NCBI GenBank assembly: GCA_019915015.1
Contig: JAHBBC010000024.1
Location: 620,001-684,000 of the forward strand
From: Auriscalpium vulgare
Lineage: Eukaryota > Basidiomycota > Agaricomycetes > Russulales > Auriscalpiaceae
Direction: 5' to 3'
Length of the DNA stretch: 64,000 bases
Position 1 is the first letter of the stretch. Each line of letters opens with the position of its first letter. Made by a program: the position numbers and the translations under genes. The notes below the pieces were generated by a model. The model was not told the origin of the DNA, did no database searches, and was given only the letters and a program-made list of their open reading frames with translations. This document shows, piece by piece, positions 1 to 11,600 of the stretch.

Positions 1-577
1 GACCACTCTTGTAGAGCGCCAACCTTGTAAAGGGACGCAAGTTTACCTCCAAGAGTCCTTATGCCACGAATCGACGAGTCAAAGACCGGGGAGCCCAGAC
101 CGCATATCTTGACAGCCTGCTTGGCCCAAGCTGGCTTCGGCATGAGTCTGAGACTGTGATGTGAGGATCGCATTGATGAATTGTAGATGTGGTTCACGTA
201 CTGATTTCTTTCCGTGACTGGCGGCAAGTCGAAGTCCGTAAGGACACCCTGGACTTCAAAGACCGCCTCGTACGTCTCTCCTGTTACATCCTTCTGCAGG
301 ATGTACGCAATGTCCGTGCCGTTCCTGGTATAGGTGAGTCCAGGCGTCTCACTCCCCTAGGGCACATCAATAACACAAACATCAGCAATTTAGTTGCGAT
401 ACGCACAGCGGTAAGTTGCTCATGAGGGTTGCGGCGAGCATGGAAGTCTGCCAGCATGGCATGTACATGCTTTACTATACTGACAAATTAGCAAGTAGAC
501 CGTAGGCTGAGCCAAGAGAGAGACGGCGCACGGCAGTCAGGATGCGATAGGAATATGACCAAGTCTGCGGAGGACAT
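1..577 (-). CDS. Gene A (left copy, cut by window edge): hypothetical Helitron-associated protein
   Basis: This is the 5' part of a gene read complete in the other copy (54519-55781). It starts at the ATG at 577 (MSSADLVIFLSHPDC) and runs leftwards in short exons off the window. The exon covering about 357-228 encodes a stretch beginning GSETPGLTYTRNGTDIAY, and the next begins near 165 (LMPKPAWAKQAVKICGLG). I do not recognise a domain. Its head-to-head arrangement with gene B and presence in both element copies suggest an accessory role in the element. The first exon joins are uncertain because several small introns lie between 577 and 360. Confidence 0.55.
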
Positions 578-2005
578 TGTGAACGACGTCGGCGATGGAT
601 GAGATGCGAGGCGGAAGGAGTTGAGGGGGGAAAAATGGACGAAGTGGACGTTAAGACCTTTTCGTAGATGCGCTCCATGCTGATGATCCAAAGACAGGCC
701 TACACCGTGCATTTCGGACGTTCCAGGCATCGGCCGCCGGTTTACGGATATTGTTACATGCATTGCGTATGCAGGTATTTGCTTTTCTTTGGGTACCTGA
801 CAACTGCGTTTCAGTCTGCCAATGCACACCCTTGAACTGCCATCGCATCTCACGACGAGCAGTTCGATTCCAACCGGCTGAGATCTCATCTGCTGCCTTC
901 TCCGTGGCGGACATGTCCCACTTCGTCTCTGCAGGGATGGACATACTCCGGTACCCTGCCTGGTCCCATTTCTAAGCATCCCGGCCACATGAATACTCCG
1001 CTCAATGTTTTGCATCTGACATCCATAACCGACGAGATCTGAGGGCGCGATTGCTTCCAGGTCACCGGTGCGCAATCTCGCCTGACAAATGCTGCTCGCT
1101 TGCCTGGTACTGGCTTGGCTTTTGTTCTGCCCTTTGTATTTCCTACTATCTGAACTTCTCACTTGTCACCCGCATTATTTCCTGATTTGGGAGGCTGCGA
1201 TGCTGATATGCTACACTACAAAGAGGCTTTTAGCTTTATGATGCTTCTACTGATGCACGCCTATCCTGCGAAGCACTGTCTTTGTACCTGGGCGGAGTTA
1301 AAGTGACGCGTACGTGTTTACATCCATAGCTGCTTCATCTATAACCCTGTTGCGGAGTTGCGGTCATATCGGCTGTCGCATCCCTGAGACAGCGCGTACG
1401 CGTTTGTGTCCCTGCAACGCGTCAGTCTCCTGACCGCGTTGACAGCGCTTAACTTGTGTCCATCCTATCGGCCGTTGGTTCCGTGACCAAAATTGGGACA
1501 GCGCCTACGCGTTGGTGGCCCTAGGACGCGTCGGTCTCCTGACCGCGCAGCTAAGGCGCTTGATGCACGTTCCTAAGCTAGTCCTCATCCCATACCACAG
1601 TGTTTTTCTGCAGTATCACTCCGCCGTCCACCCCAAATCGCAGATACGCTAGGTCCGGCTGAAGAACGCTCCGGTTGGCAACACTCAGGGATGCTCTCTG
1701 CCGTACTCATTGCACATGGCAGCATACGCCCGGGGGCCTCCCCCAACAGATTTGCATCTCTTTGACCGATACGTACAGCCCTTGTCTGGGTAATATGTTT
1801 GTAGTAAGCTTGGTGGGCATACTACCAGCTCAATTTTCTCCAAGTCGATGTTCTCACAGATGATACTGCGCGTCTGTCTGTCCTGTATAAAAGGGAGCAG
1901 CAGCGTCGCTGGAGAGCCAGTTTGCCCCCACACGCAGACTACCCACCCGCCTACCCCTACTCTTGCCCCTGTGCTCTTGCTTCATCCGCTCATCACTCAT
2001 ATCCA
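578..2005. promoter_or_regulatory. Divergent promoter of genes A and B with five ACGCGT boxes
   Basis: This 1.4-kb interval separates the start codons of gene A (minus) and gene B (plus). It contains ACGCGT at 1306-1311, 1398-1403, 1417-1422, 1507-1512 and 1526-1531. Four of the five sit in two imperfect copies of a roughly 70-bp unit (about 1384-1452 and 1495-1562, period near 111 bp) that also share the sequence GTCTCCTGACCGCG. ACGCGT is the MCB box bound by the MBF (Mbp1-Swi6) complex in ascomycete yeasts and drives G1/S genes; use by this fungus is inference. A TATAAAA lies at about 1886-1892, roughly 115 bases before the gene B ATG. The same five boxes are conserved in the right copy. 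Confidence 0.5.
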
Positions 2006-4980
2006 ATGGCCCCTGTTAAATCCGCGAAAATCTCCAAGATCGCTGGTCGCAAGGCCGCCCAGCCCTTCCTTGGACGCACGACACGGCAAGTATCTTAGTA
2101 TTTGTTTATTGCTTTCTACCTTGACTAAGATATCCCTCTCATATAGTGCCATGCTTGCTGCCTCTGCGGCGTCGGGGGCGCCTGCGCCACCCAAGTTGTC
2201 TGTCACGGTTCCCAAGCTGGCTAAGTCTAAGGCTCGAGGTGTCAAGGCGGTGTCCACACCTTCTGTCATCGAGCTCTCTGATGATGAGATGGCGGATTAC
2301 ATTGTGCAAAGGTGTGCTGAACGATACTTTGTAACGCTGATTGTCTGACATGCCTTTAGCGCCTCATCTGACGATGAGGGCTTTGTTTTGCTGTCCTCTC
2401 CGACCGTCAAGCGTGCTGCCAAAAAGCAGTCCATTGTGCCAGCGAGGTGTGTTTTTCGTATATATATTGATGTTTGATATGCTGATATACTTGTATAGGC
2501 GCGTCAAGAAGCCCACGGTGATACCTGCACCTAACGATGTTCCCATGGATGCAGACAACGCTGCTTTGCAGAAGTTGACTCCTCCGTGCGTCCTTTATTT
2601 ATTTTACATATGCCTTGACAACTGATCTGGGACTAGGTCCCTGGAGGGGAAGTCTGCCATTCCAGGAGCGCCGCGCAAGGCCAAGACTAAGGTTGCGGAG
2701 CCTGCTAAGCTTCTGTATGTCCTCTCCATTACTCATATGCAACACCAACAACTGACACATGTATTGCAGGAGCCCATTTTTGCTGGCGCCAAGCTCTCTT
2801 CAGTCCAAGGAGACTCGGAAGGATCGCATGGGTGTTCGGTGAGTTGTCTTCAATATATAGATGGCCGGCAACGTAGACTTACATTCCATGCAGCACAGGA
2901 GGACCACCGAAGGGCAAAAAACAGACCAGCCTGTTTATTGACAACATGGCAGAAGAGTCTGACGACGCCAAAGATGGTCTGACTGACGTTGAGTTTTCTG
3001 ACTTCGATGCGTCAGACTTTGAAGGTTTCAATGACTTCATTGCTTCGAGTGACGATGTGTACGTTGCCCATATCATTTCATTTTCTATATGACTAACTCT
3101 TTATGTTCTCAGCTTTGGGCCTCAGGTCCATTTCAAGAACAAGGAAGATGTGGAGTTGTCGCCTATGTATGTTGCGCAAATTTCAGTATGCATACGTGAC
3201 TAATATCACCTTCCAGTAAAAAGCGCTACCCTAAGACACCCTCGCGTCGTCAAGCGGGGGCGTCTTCCAGCGACTCCATGCTGGCGCCGACGGCCATCAC
3301 AGACACTGAGGATGAGGATGAAGCAGCTCACAAGAAGTTCCTCCTGGAGCAGGTGCGCAAGGCCAAAGTCAACGGAAAGAAGAAGGCGGCTGTGCCAATG
3401 TGTGTCCCGTCCCTCTGGCATACAATTCATACTAATACCATGTAACTCTAGCATGCATTCATCTCCTACGCCTGATGAACCTCCTGCCAACCCTCCTTCG
3501 CCTATCTCGCCTTATATTGCTTGGCCCTCTAGTCCATTCGACCCGGCTCAGGCCCCATTCATCTCCCCAACCTCTGACGTCTTCAAGGCAAACAGTACCT
3601 CATCTTCGTCAACTGCGCTCTCCCTCACTGTCAACAATCCGCCGGACATGTTCGTGACCATTGCGCCTCAGCAGTCTACTGTTGCGCCTCCACAGCCTCA
3701 GCCTACTATGACTGCTGTCATATCGTCTGGTGACAATGAAGACAACGATCAGAATCAAGATGATGGGTGAGCGGGACCTCTGCTAATGTTAACTTGATCT
3801 GACATCTTGTTTAGAATGGGTTGGATGAACGACGATGAAGTCTCGCAGAGAGAAGACCTAGAGGACGATCTGTGCCACAAACACCTGATACCACTCCAGT
3901 ACGTCCTTTGTCTACTACTATTATAACTACTAGAGCTAATGCAACTCTATAGAAATGTGGCGATGAATCAGACTGGCAACATTGCCACAGCCTCTCTCAT
4001 TGTTTTCAAGCGAGACGATGAGTATGGGCAGAACCTCAGTTACAGGTATGTGCAAAGCCTACTTCATTTGATGTTTGTGCTTACAGGTTTTACAGCGCGA
4101 TATGTGACTACATCTGTCTGGGTTCTGATGATGCCGCCAATATCCATCGCCCAGTTCGCATCTTGGATACATCGCAGATCGCGATGGTGCCTATAAATCA
4201 TCGAGCAGGCCAAGAGTCTTTTGGATTGATCAATTCAGAGACGAGGCAGACCATCATCTTCGAGATGCAGGTCTTCAACGACCGTTCTTATTTGTGTGGC
4301 GATGGAGATATTGTTGGCTTTGCGGCTGCAGCCAAGTGCCAGCGAGGCATTGAAGGCTTTCCCATCGGTGGGGAGGCAGAGCGCATCTTTGCTATGCTTG
4401 GGTTTCTCCTGGGGTGCCGCAACATGATCTACTGGAGCACTCCCAGTGGTGCTATCAAGTTCACCACTGCGATGGGCAGCATTGATCGCCCGTCCCAGTC
4501 CAAGAAAATTGGTGATTATCCCAAAATATGATACTTCACTGTCTTACTGATATACTCTTGTTCAATAGTGACTACCAATCGCACAGTCATCAAAAAGGCT
4601 GTTGGGAGCAGCACCAATCATCTGATGGACTCTCGCATCTCCCGCACTGCGCTCAAGGCCACTGATGATGGTGAGTGTCTCCTTCCAACAGCTTTTGAAC
4701 TTTTATCTGACATCTTTGTATAGTGCCCGTGTTTGATGCTCGCCGTCACTTCTACAACCCAACAAATGGCACCTTGCGTCCGAATGTCTGGATTCCGTCC
4801 ATTGCGCGACAGAAAGGCCCAGAGATGCCTTGTCCACTCTGGCAGGGTGAGGTTCCCAGGGAGGCGCTTGTCAGTGTCCTCTTCACCGCTAACAAATTCA
4901 AGCGGAGTGATGGACAGTGGGGCTTGGGCTTTAGCATTGTGGCTGCCAATGTCATGGCGACCGTAGGGGGCTATGTGTAG
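2006..4980 (+). CDS. Gene B (left copy, intact): multi-exon hypothetical Helitron-associated protein
   Basis: It starts at ATG 2006 (MAPVKSAKISKIAGRKAAQP) and ends at the TAG at 4978-4980. About 13 exons are joined by 45-60-base introns (for example 3768 to about 3813, GTGAGC...TTTAG). The N-terminal two-thirds is low-complexity, charged and proline/serine-rich, with lysine-rich starts and acidic patches (DDAKDGLTDVEFSDFDASDF), as in nuclear or chromatin-tethered proteins. The C-terminal third, from about 3955, looks folded (NVAMNQTGNIATASLIVFKR, then GDIVGFAAAAKCQRGIEGFP, and a last exon PVFDARRHFYNPTNGTLRPN). I recognise no family. A replication-accessory or single-strand-DNA-binding role, as for RPA-like proteins of other Helitrons, is only a hypothesis. 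The other copy of this gene is broken by two insertions. Confidence 0.65.
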
Positions 4981-5633
4981 ACAGCGGGCAATGCTTGGTT
5001 TGAAACACTTACTATTCATTGTCATTTGCCTTGTTATTTGTCGTACTTCACAATGTGCGTTCACTGGGCGTATATCAAATTCATCTACACAATTGGCTAA
5101 TCTTGAACCGGCAACTTTGCATGATACGATTTGATACATTGGAAGCGGTAGCAAGTGGCCGGTTAAAAGCTGGCATGTCTTTGAAACCATTACTTCATCG
5201 TGTGGGGTATTACGCAAGTACTCTTGTTCATGGTGGCAAAAAATATTATTATGGTAATTGTAAGGAAGGGTGGCAACCGGAGGGAGACATATGACAAAAT
5301 CAAGTTACCTTGCTTGCCAAGGTCTCTCCCCGGTCATAAATGTGCCAGGCACATATGTATATGCTCCTGTATGCGTACCTTTGCACATGTTTGCACCTCT
5401 CCAGCCACCGAGAACTTGAGAACTTGGAACGACGGCTCAATATTGTCCTGCAGGCCTGGCCAGCCTCTGTCCTGTATCGGAGCAAGGTTACGGCCCCTGG
5501 GGCGCGTTTCGAGTTTTCCAAGTAGAACATCATATATGCAGGGAAATTTGTTAGGTCATGTGACCGTAGGAAATATGAGCCGCTTATCAAAGGTGAAAAT
5601 TTCATGGCTCGCTCTTTGACCTGAACCATCATC
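4981..5633. other. Spacer between gene B and RepHel
   Basis: About 650 bases with no convincing exon, conserved in the other copy (46344-45692). I looked here for a Helitron 5' terminus like that of the non-autonomous element (TTACGATTACTCTTAATCG) and found none. The segment is therefore probably the RepHel promoter and leader rather than an element boundary. Confidence 0.4.
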
Positions 5634-8600
5634 ATGGGGCATCCTTCGCAACTGTTATGTGATACACACAGACTCACTATTTGGTTTTGCTGTCAAAGGA
5701 CATCCGCTGGGGCGTGTTTTGAAGTCAACGGACTACTAGGGCTAGGGCCCATTGAGAATATGCTATACGATATGATGATATCCATTTTTCTAGTTTATTT
5801 ATGTATATATATAGTAGGATATTTGCCTAGTTATATAGCCAAGATTCCAGACCGTGCAAGTCACACATTGATTGGGGGTGGAAAGAAAAAGCCGCTGTGG
5901 ATGCTAAGTGAGCTTGCTCAATACCAAGTCGTCGCATCGACAGATGAATTTCATCAGCTTTCCCAATTTGAATTTATCGGCCACGGTACAGATGTCGGCT
6001 CAAAACTACCACAGGATAATGATTATTGGATACTATGTAGGATGCCGCTAGCAGAGTTGACTCGACTCCACAAACTTGAATTAATTGAGATATGTGCATT
6101 GCATAATGTAGTTATCAGATGGAATGACAAAACAAATAAAATATATGATCTGATGGAGAGTCATATGTTACACGCCGATATGTGTACTGCTTGTACAAAT
6201 GCCACTACTCTTTTCAAATTCAATGGTGTTGATAAGCCCAGGGTAACAAGAACCAAGATAGCTAAACAGTTTCAAGTCCAGCCAGCTCTTACAGCAGTCT
6301 TTCCACCAAAGCCCCCCTCCAAAGCTTTGCGGCACAAGATTATAACTAATTACTGTGATGCATTAAAAAAAGAAAACCTACTAGAAGAAGGATGTGCTGT
6401 ATGTGGGACACTGGCGCTGTCCAAATCGATGACTTCCTTAGAAGAAGCTGATTTTGAACGCAATCTTCTTGTGAATACAGATGGTATATATCCTGTGACT
6501 CGCGTGGAGCGCAAATCACCTAACGATCCAATTCTCATTGAAGAAGGGCCCATTCTTGACAAGGCATGCTCAAAGATATGCAAACCATGCTTGATGGTGT
6601 TGAAGAAAGGAAAGATTCCCTCCCAGGCTTTAGCAAATGGCAATTGGATAGGGGAGGTGCCCCCACAGTTGCAGGGTTTATCCTTCACAGAAAAGATGCT
6701 GGTTGCACGAGTGTGTCGAAATGGATGTGTCATTAAAGTGCAAGCCTCTGGTCAGTACAAAATGGTTGCAAATGCAGTGATGTATGGAATGCCTATGCCA
6801 CGGATATACAGTGTCTTGCCCCCTCGAGCAGATGAATTAGATGATGTAATGGCATTTGTGTATATTGGACCTACTCGCCCTACAACTCAAGAGCATAGGA
6901 GAACTCCATTTCTTGTGCGCAGAAACAAAGTGGCTATTGCTCTGGAATGGCTCAAAGTCAACCATGCAGACTATGCAGACCTTAATATCTCCTATGACAA
7001 TCTTGCAACCTACTCTGAAGATGAGCCTCCAGTTATTATTGATTACCGAATCCCTCCATCACAGAAAGACTCTGAAGACAAGGCAGTAAACAAGTCTGCG
7101 GAGGATGAAGAAGGTACAGCAGAAGGAGAATGTCCATTCATTCTGCATACACTGACTGGTGCCGAGCTGGAGAAGAAATCTGGCACACAGTTAAAAGCCC
7201 TTGCACTTCAGTATATAAACTCAAAAAATGGATATGCACTTGGCCTAGGGCATAATGATACACCAGAGAGCACATATGATAATCCTCAGCTGTATCCACA
7301 AGCCTTTCCCTGGCTCTTCCCTTATGGTCTCGGCGGCATTGGAAATGAGAATGGGTACTCAAAAATCAGTGATGGTGCACGAAAACGTGCACTGTTGATG
7401 TATCATGACAAACGCTTTCAATTAGAGCCTTTGTTTCCACTGATTGCGTTTAATCATGAACAAATCAAAAGAAGCAATACTGGGGGGTATCTGCTGACTC
7501 AAAAGACAACCTTTCCAGATATTGCTAGGCGACTACTTGGTGTAAATGAAGCTGTGCTGAATGATATGATTCAGCGGATGGTAGATGGTGAATTTGAAAC
7601 TGCTAATGGAGAGGCAGAGAAAGAATGCTTTGCAATTATCAATGATTTGGACCATGTAGCTCAGCATGTCCAAGGCTCACGAACAAATAACAAGTACAAG
7701 CGCAATGAACTTTGGGCTCTTATGAGCTACATTGGGGCTCCAACATGGTTCATTACATTTGCACCTACAGATTCCAAACATCCTATTGCACTATATTTTG
7801 CTGATCAAGATATACATATTTATCCTAAGGTATATACTGCCAGTGAACGCTATCGCTTGATTGCCAACAACCCTGTGTCAGGAGCACGATTCTTCAAATT
7901 TATGGTGGAAACATTCATCAAGGTTGTACTAGGTGTAGGTGCAGACCATGATGGCTTGTTTGGCAAAACAGCTGCCTACTATGGTACCGTAGAGCAGCAA
8001 GGAAGACTAACTTTGCATCTCCACATGCTCTTATGGATTCAAAATGCAATGACACCACAGGAGGTAAGGGATCGGATTGTAGCTGGTGATTCTGAATTTC
8101 AAAGACAATTGGTAGAGTATTTAGAAGGCTCACATCAGGGCGAGTTTATTAATGGAACTCTTAACGATGTCCATAGTCAAATTCAAGACAACTTTGAAAG
8201 AGGTGATAGTGGCTTGGATCCCACTTGTACTCTGCCAGAGCATCCGCCCAAGATATGCTCCAATCACACAACATCTGAAGGTGACAAATGTGAATTTTGC
8301 TCTGTAAATAAATCATGGTGGACGCGCATGTGGGAGACAGCCGATGAACTGATCTTTCGCTCCAACCGTCATAAATGCCATGCAGGTTGCACAAGCAAAA
8401 AATATTCATCATGTAAATCACGTTTCCCTCGCGATGTACATGCTGAGACGTCCGTAGACATGAGTACAGGTGCAGTTGAATTGAAACATGGAGAGGCCTG
8501 GCTGAACACATTTAATCCTACGCTAACTTATCTGATTCGATGCAACTCTGATGTTGCCAGTCTTCTGTCTGGAACTGCTATCAAATCAATCATAGCATAT

Positions 8601-11600
8601 GTCACGGACTACATAACCAAGACACCTTTAAAGACTCATGTCATGTTAGAGGCTATCAAGTCAGTCTTCAATCGCAACTCTGAGTTTCTCAGTGGAACTG
8701 CAAGTCAAATGGAAAAGGCTCGCAAGATTATGGTTCAGGTAGTAAACTCTATGACTACCAAGATGGAAATAGGTGGCCCAATGGCATCTCTTTATGTGTT
8801 AGGTCATCCTGACCACTACACCAGTCATAAATTCAAGACATTTTACTGGCGACCATTTATCAATGAAGTTAAAAGATATTGGAATTCTCTAGAGCCTGAA
8901 GAGGAGAACGGTGATCGCGTTGTAATAAACAAAGTAAAGGGTAAAATTGTTGCGCTGACTACAGTAGATGACTTTACCAAGCGCCCTGTAGACTATGAAT
9001 ATATGACCCTCTATGACTGGTGTCGCTTTGCTACCAAGTTCAAGATTCCCAAAGGGAAGAAGGGAGATGGAGAAGTAGTACAGAATGATGAACTCAACAA
9101 TCAAGATTATATGATAGATGCAAATCAAGAGCGAGATCACAAAGTAAAGCTTGGTGGCGGTGACAATGACCACATGGTTATTGATATTGAAAGTGATACA
9201 GAAAAGACCATTGTTGATAGTGATGATGACATGGACATGGATCAAGATGATATAAGCACAGTGGTAAATGACTCAGATGATGAAGACTATGAAATGAGCA
9301 CTGATAATACAGAAGTTGATGACAGTTCATCTGACTATGTGCAGGGCAGGCATAAGCAAGGGAAGAAAAACAAGGCCCCAAAAGAAAAGAAGCCAAAACA
9401 GTATCCTCAATTTTTAGAGGGGCATCCACAATGTGAAACACATAGCATTCGACTGGCATCTGAGGATGAGCCCATTGTCCCCAACTTTGTTGGAGGAACT
9501 CTACCTAGAAAGGACAAAGGAAATTATGAAGACTATTGTTTGACTATGCTTACCTTATTCAAGCCTTGGCGTACAGGCTCTGACTTAAAACTTGATAATC
9601 AAACATGGCAAGAGGCATTTGATACATACACCTTCACACCACGGCAGCTTGAGTTGATGAAATTTTTCCACATACGGTATGAATGCAATGATGCACGGGA
9701 TGACTTTCATGCTCAACGCAAGGCAGCAGAGAAGGAGAATAAAAAAATGAGTCTGAATCCTATCTTTGGTCAGTTTCAAGATGATTTAGATGCACAGTAT
9801 AGTGAGGATCGCAACAGCGAGGGTGCCCTCAATGATAATGAGCTTGAATGGCTGAGTGCTCAATTTGATGAGATAAGTGGAAAAACTGCAAATAAAGTAA
9901 TCCAGATGGCTGAAATTGAGCAAGTTCTGCAGAACGGAGGATGGGCTGCAGCTGACAAGGAAAATGGATGGAGTATTGAAACTGATATCACAAATGGAGA
10001 TATTATGACAGGAAAGCAATGGAAGGATGTACTAGCAGATAAGAAAAAAGAAATCCTAGACAAGAAGCAGGCGCAGTGCCACCAAGTAGGAAAGGAAAAT
10101 GAACCATCTGCTAATGGTATACCAAAGCCATATAATATTAATGAAGTCAAAGTTGTAGATCGCGAGTTCTTGTACAAGACCTTTAAAGCTGTCAGCGAAG
10201 AAGATGCGCAGCTCATTGACGAGGTGGCCCAAGAATACACACTTAATGAAGAACAAGAGCGAGCTTATCGAATCATAGCAAATCACTCTGTTGATATATT
10301 TGCTGAACAACTCAAAATGCATATTGGAGGTATGGCAGGTACAGGTAAATCCCAGGTTATCAAAGCTCTCATGGCTCTCTTTGACAGACAAAAACGCAGT
10401 TTTGTATTTTTGATAATGGCTCCTACTGGTACAGCAGCTGCCTTGGTGTCAGGGTCAACTTATCATTCAATTCTTGGCTTCCGAGGAGGAGGAGAAGGAT
10501 CTGGATCTGGTGTAAGTGAAGCAGCAACCACCTTGGCAAATATACGTGAACGGTTGAAAAGTGTCAAATATGTATTCTTAGATGAGGTCTCAATGATTGA
10601 CTGTGGTGACTTCTATCATATCAGTGCACAAATGAGTCTTGCGCTACAAAGTGATGATCAAGCCTTTGGTGGCAAGAATATGATTTTTGCAGGTGACTTT
10701 GCACAATTGCCGCCTATTCAGACAAAAGGGCCGGCACTATATAGTCACAATGTCTCCACTGTTCTAGGGACCACTAATGGCTTTAGAGAGCAACAAAGGA
10801 CAATTGGCAAGGCTTTATGGCATCAAACAACAGTTGTTGTCCTCTTGAGACAGAATATGCGGCAGCGCTCACAGACAGAGAGAGATGCACAGTTCCGCGT
10901 AGCATTGGAAAACATGCGTTATAAATCATGTACTCCACAAGACATTGCTCTTCTACGATCTAGAATAAAAGGGCCTCAAAATCCAGATGTTGATCCAAAT
11001 CATCCAAACTTTCGCTTTGTATCTGTAATTACTGCTTTCAACTCTCAGCGTGATCAAATTAATACTACAATGTCAGATCGCTTTGCTCAGGAAACAGATC
11101 AAGTTTTGAAGCCTTTTTATAGTGTTGATAAATGGAAATCTAGAGAGCCTACCACTGTCAAATCTCAAGGCAGGCAACTTGATCCAAAGCGAAAGTCAAA
11201 TAATGTACCTCCTGAAATGCAAGCAAAGCTTCACAGTCTGCCTCATGGTGTTACTATGAATATCCCTGGTGTTCTCAAGCTTTGTCATGGATTACCTGTT
11301 ATGATAAAGCGCAACGAAGCAACGGAAGTGTGTGTTACCAATGGTGCAGAAGGAACTGTTGTAGGTTGGCAATCACATGCAATAGATGATGACAGAGAAA
11401 CTCTGGATGTTGTATTTGTAAAGTTGACAAAGCCACCAACCAATGTTCACCTTGAAGGTCTGCCAGAGAATGTTGTGCCACTGTCCAAACAATCTATACC
11501 TATTAAATGCAATACTCCCAATGACGGAAATGTCTTCATCTCTAGAGACCAGGTCCCTATTGTGCCCAATTTTGCTATGACAGACTATGCATCACAGGGA

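Noticed and set aside
488..1162. 224-codon minus-strand frame, also present at 53943-54608 on plus
   Set aside because: Conserved only because the arms are copies. It overlaps the start of gene A in another frame and the promoter, and has no motif.
8889..10391. Several hydrophobic minus-strand frames (and their mirror at 40928-42436)
   Set aside because: Antisense shadows of the acidic, AT-rich part of RepHel. Codons for Asp/Glu read backwards give Ile/Phe/Ser runs.
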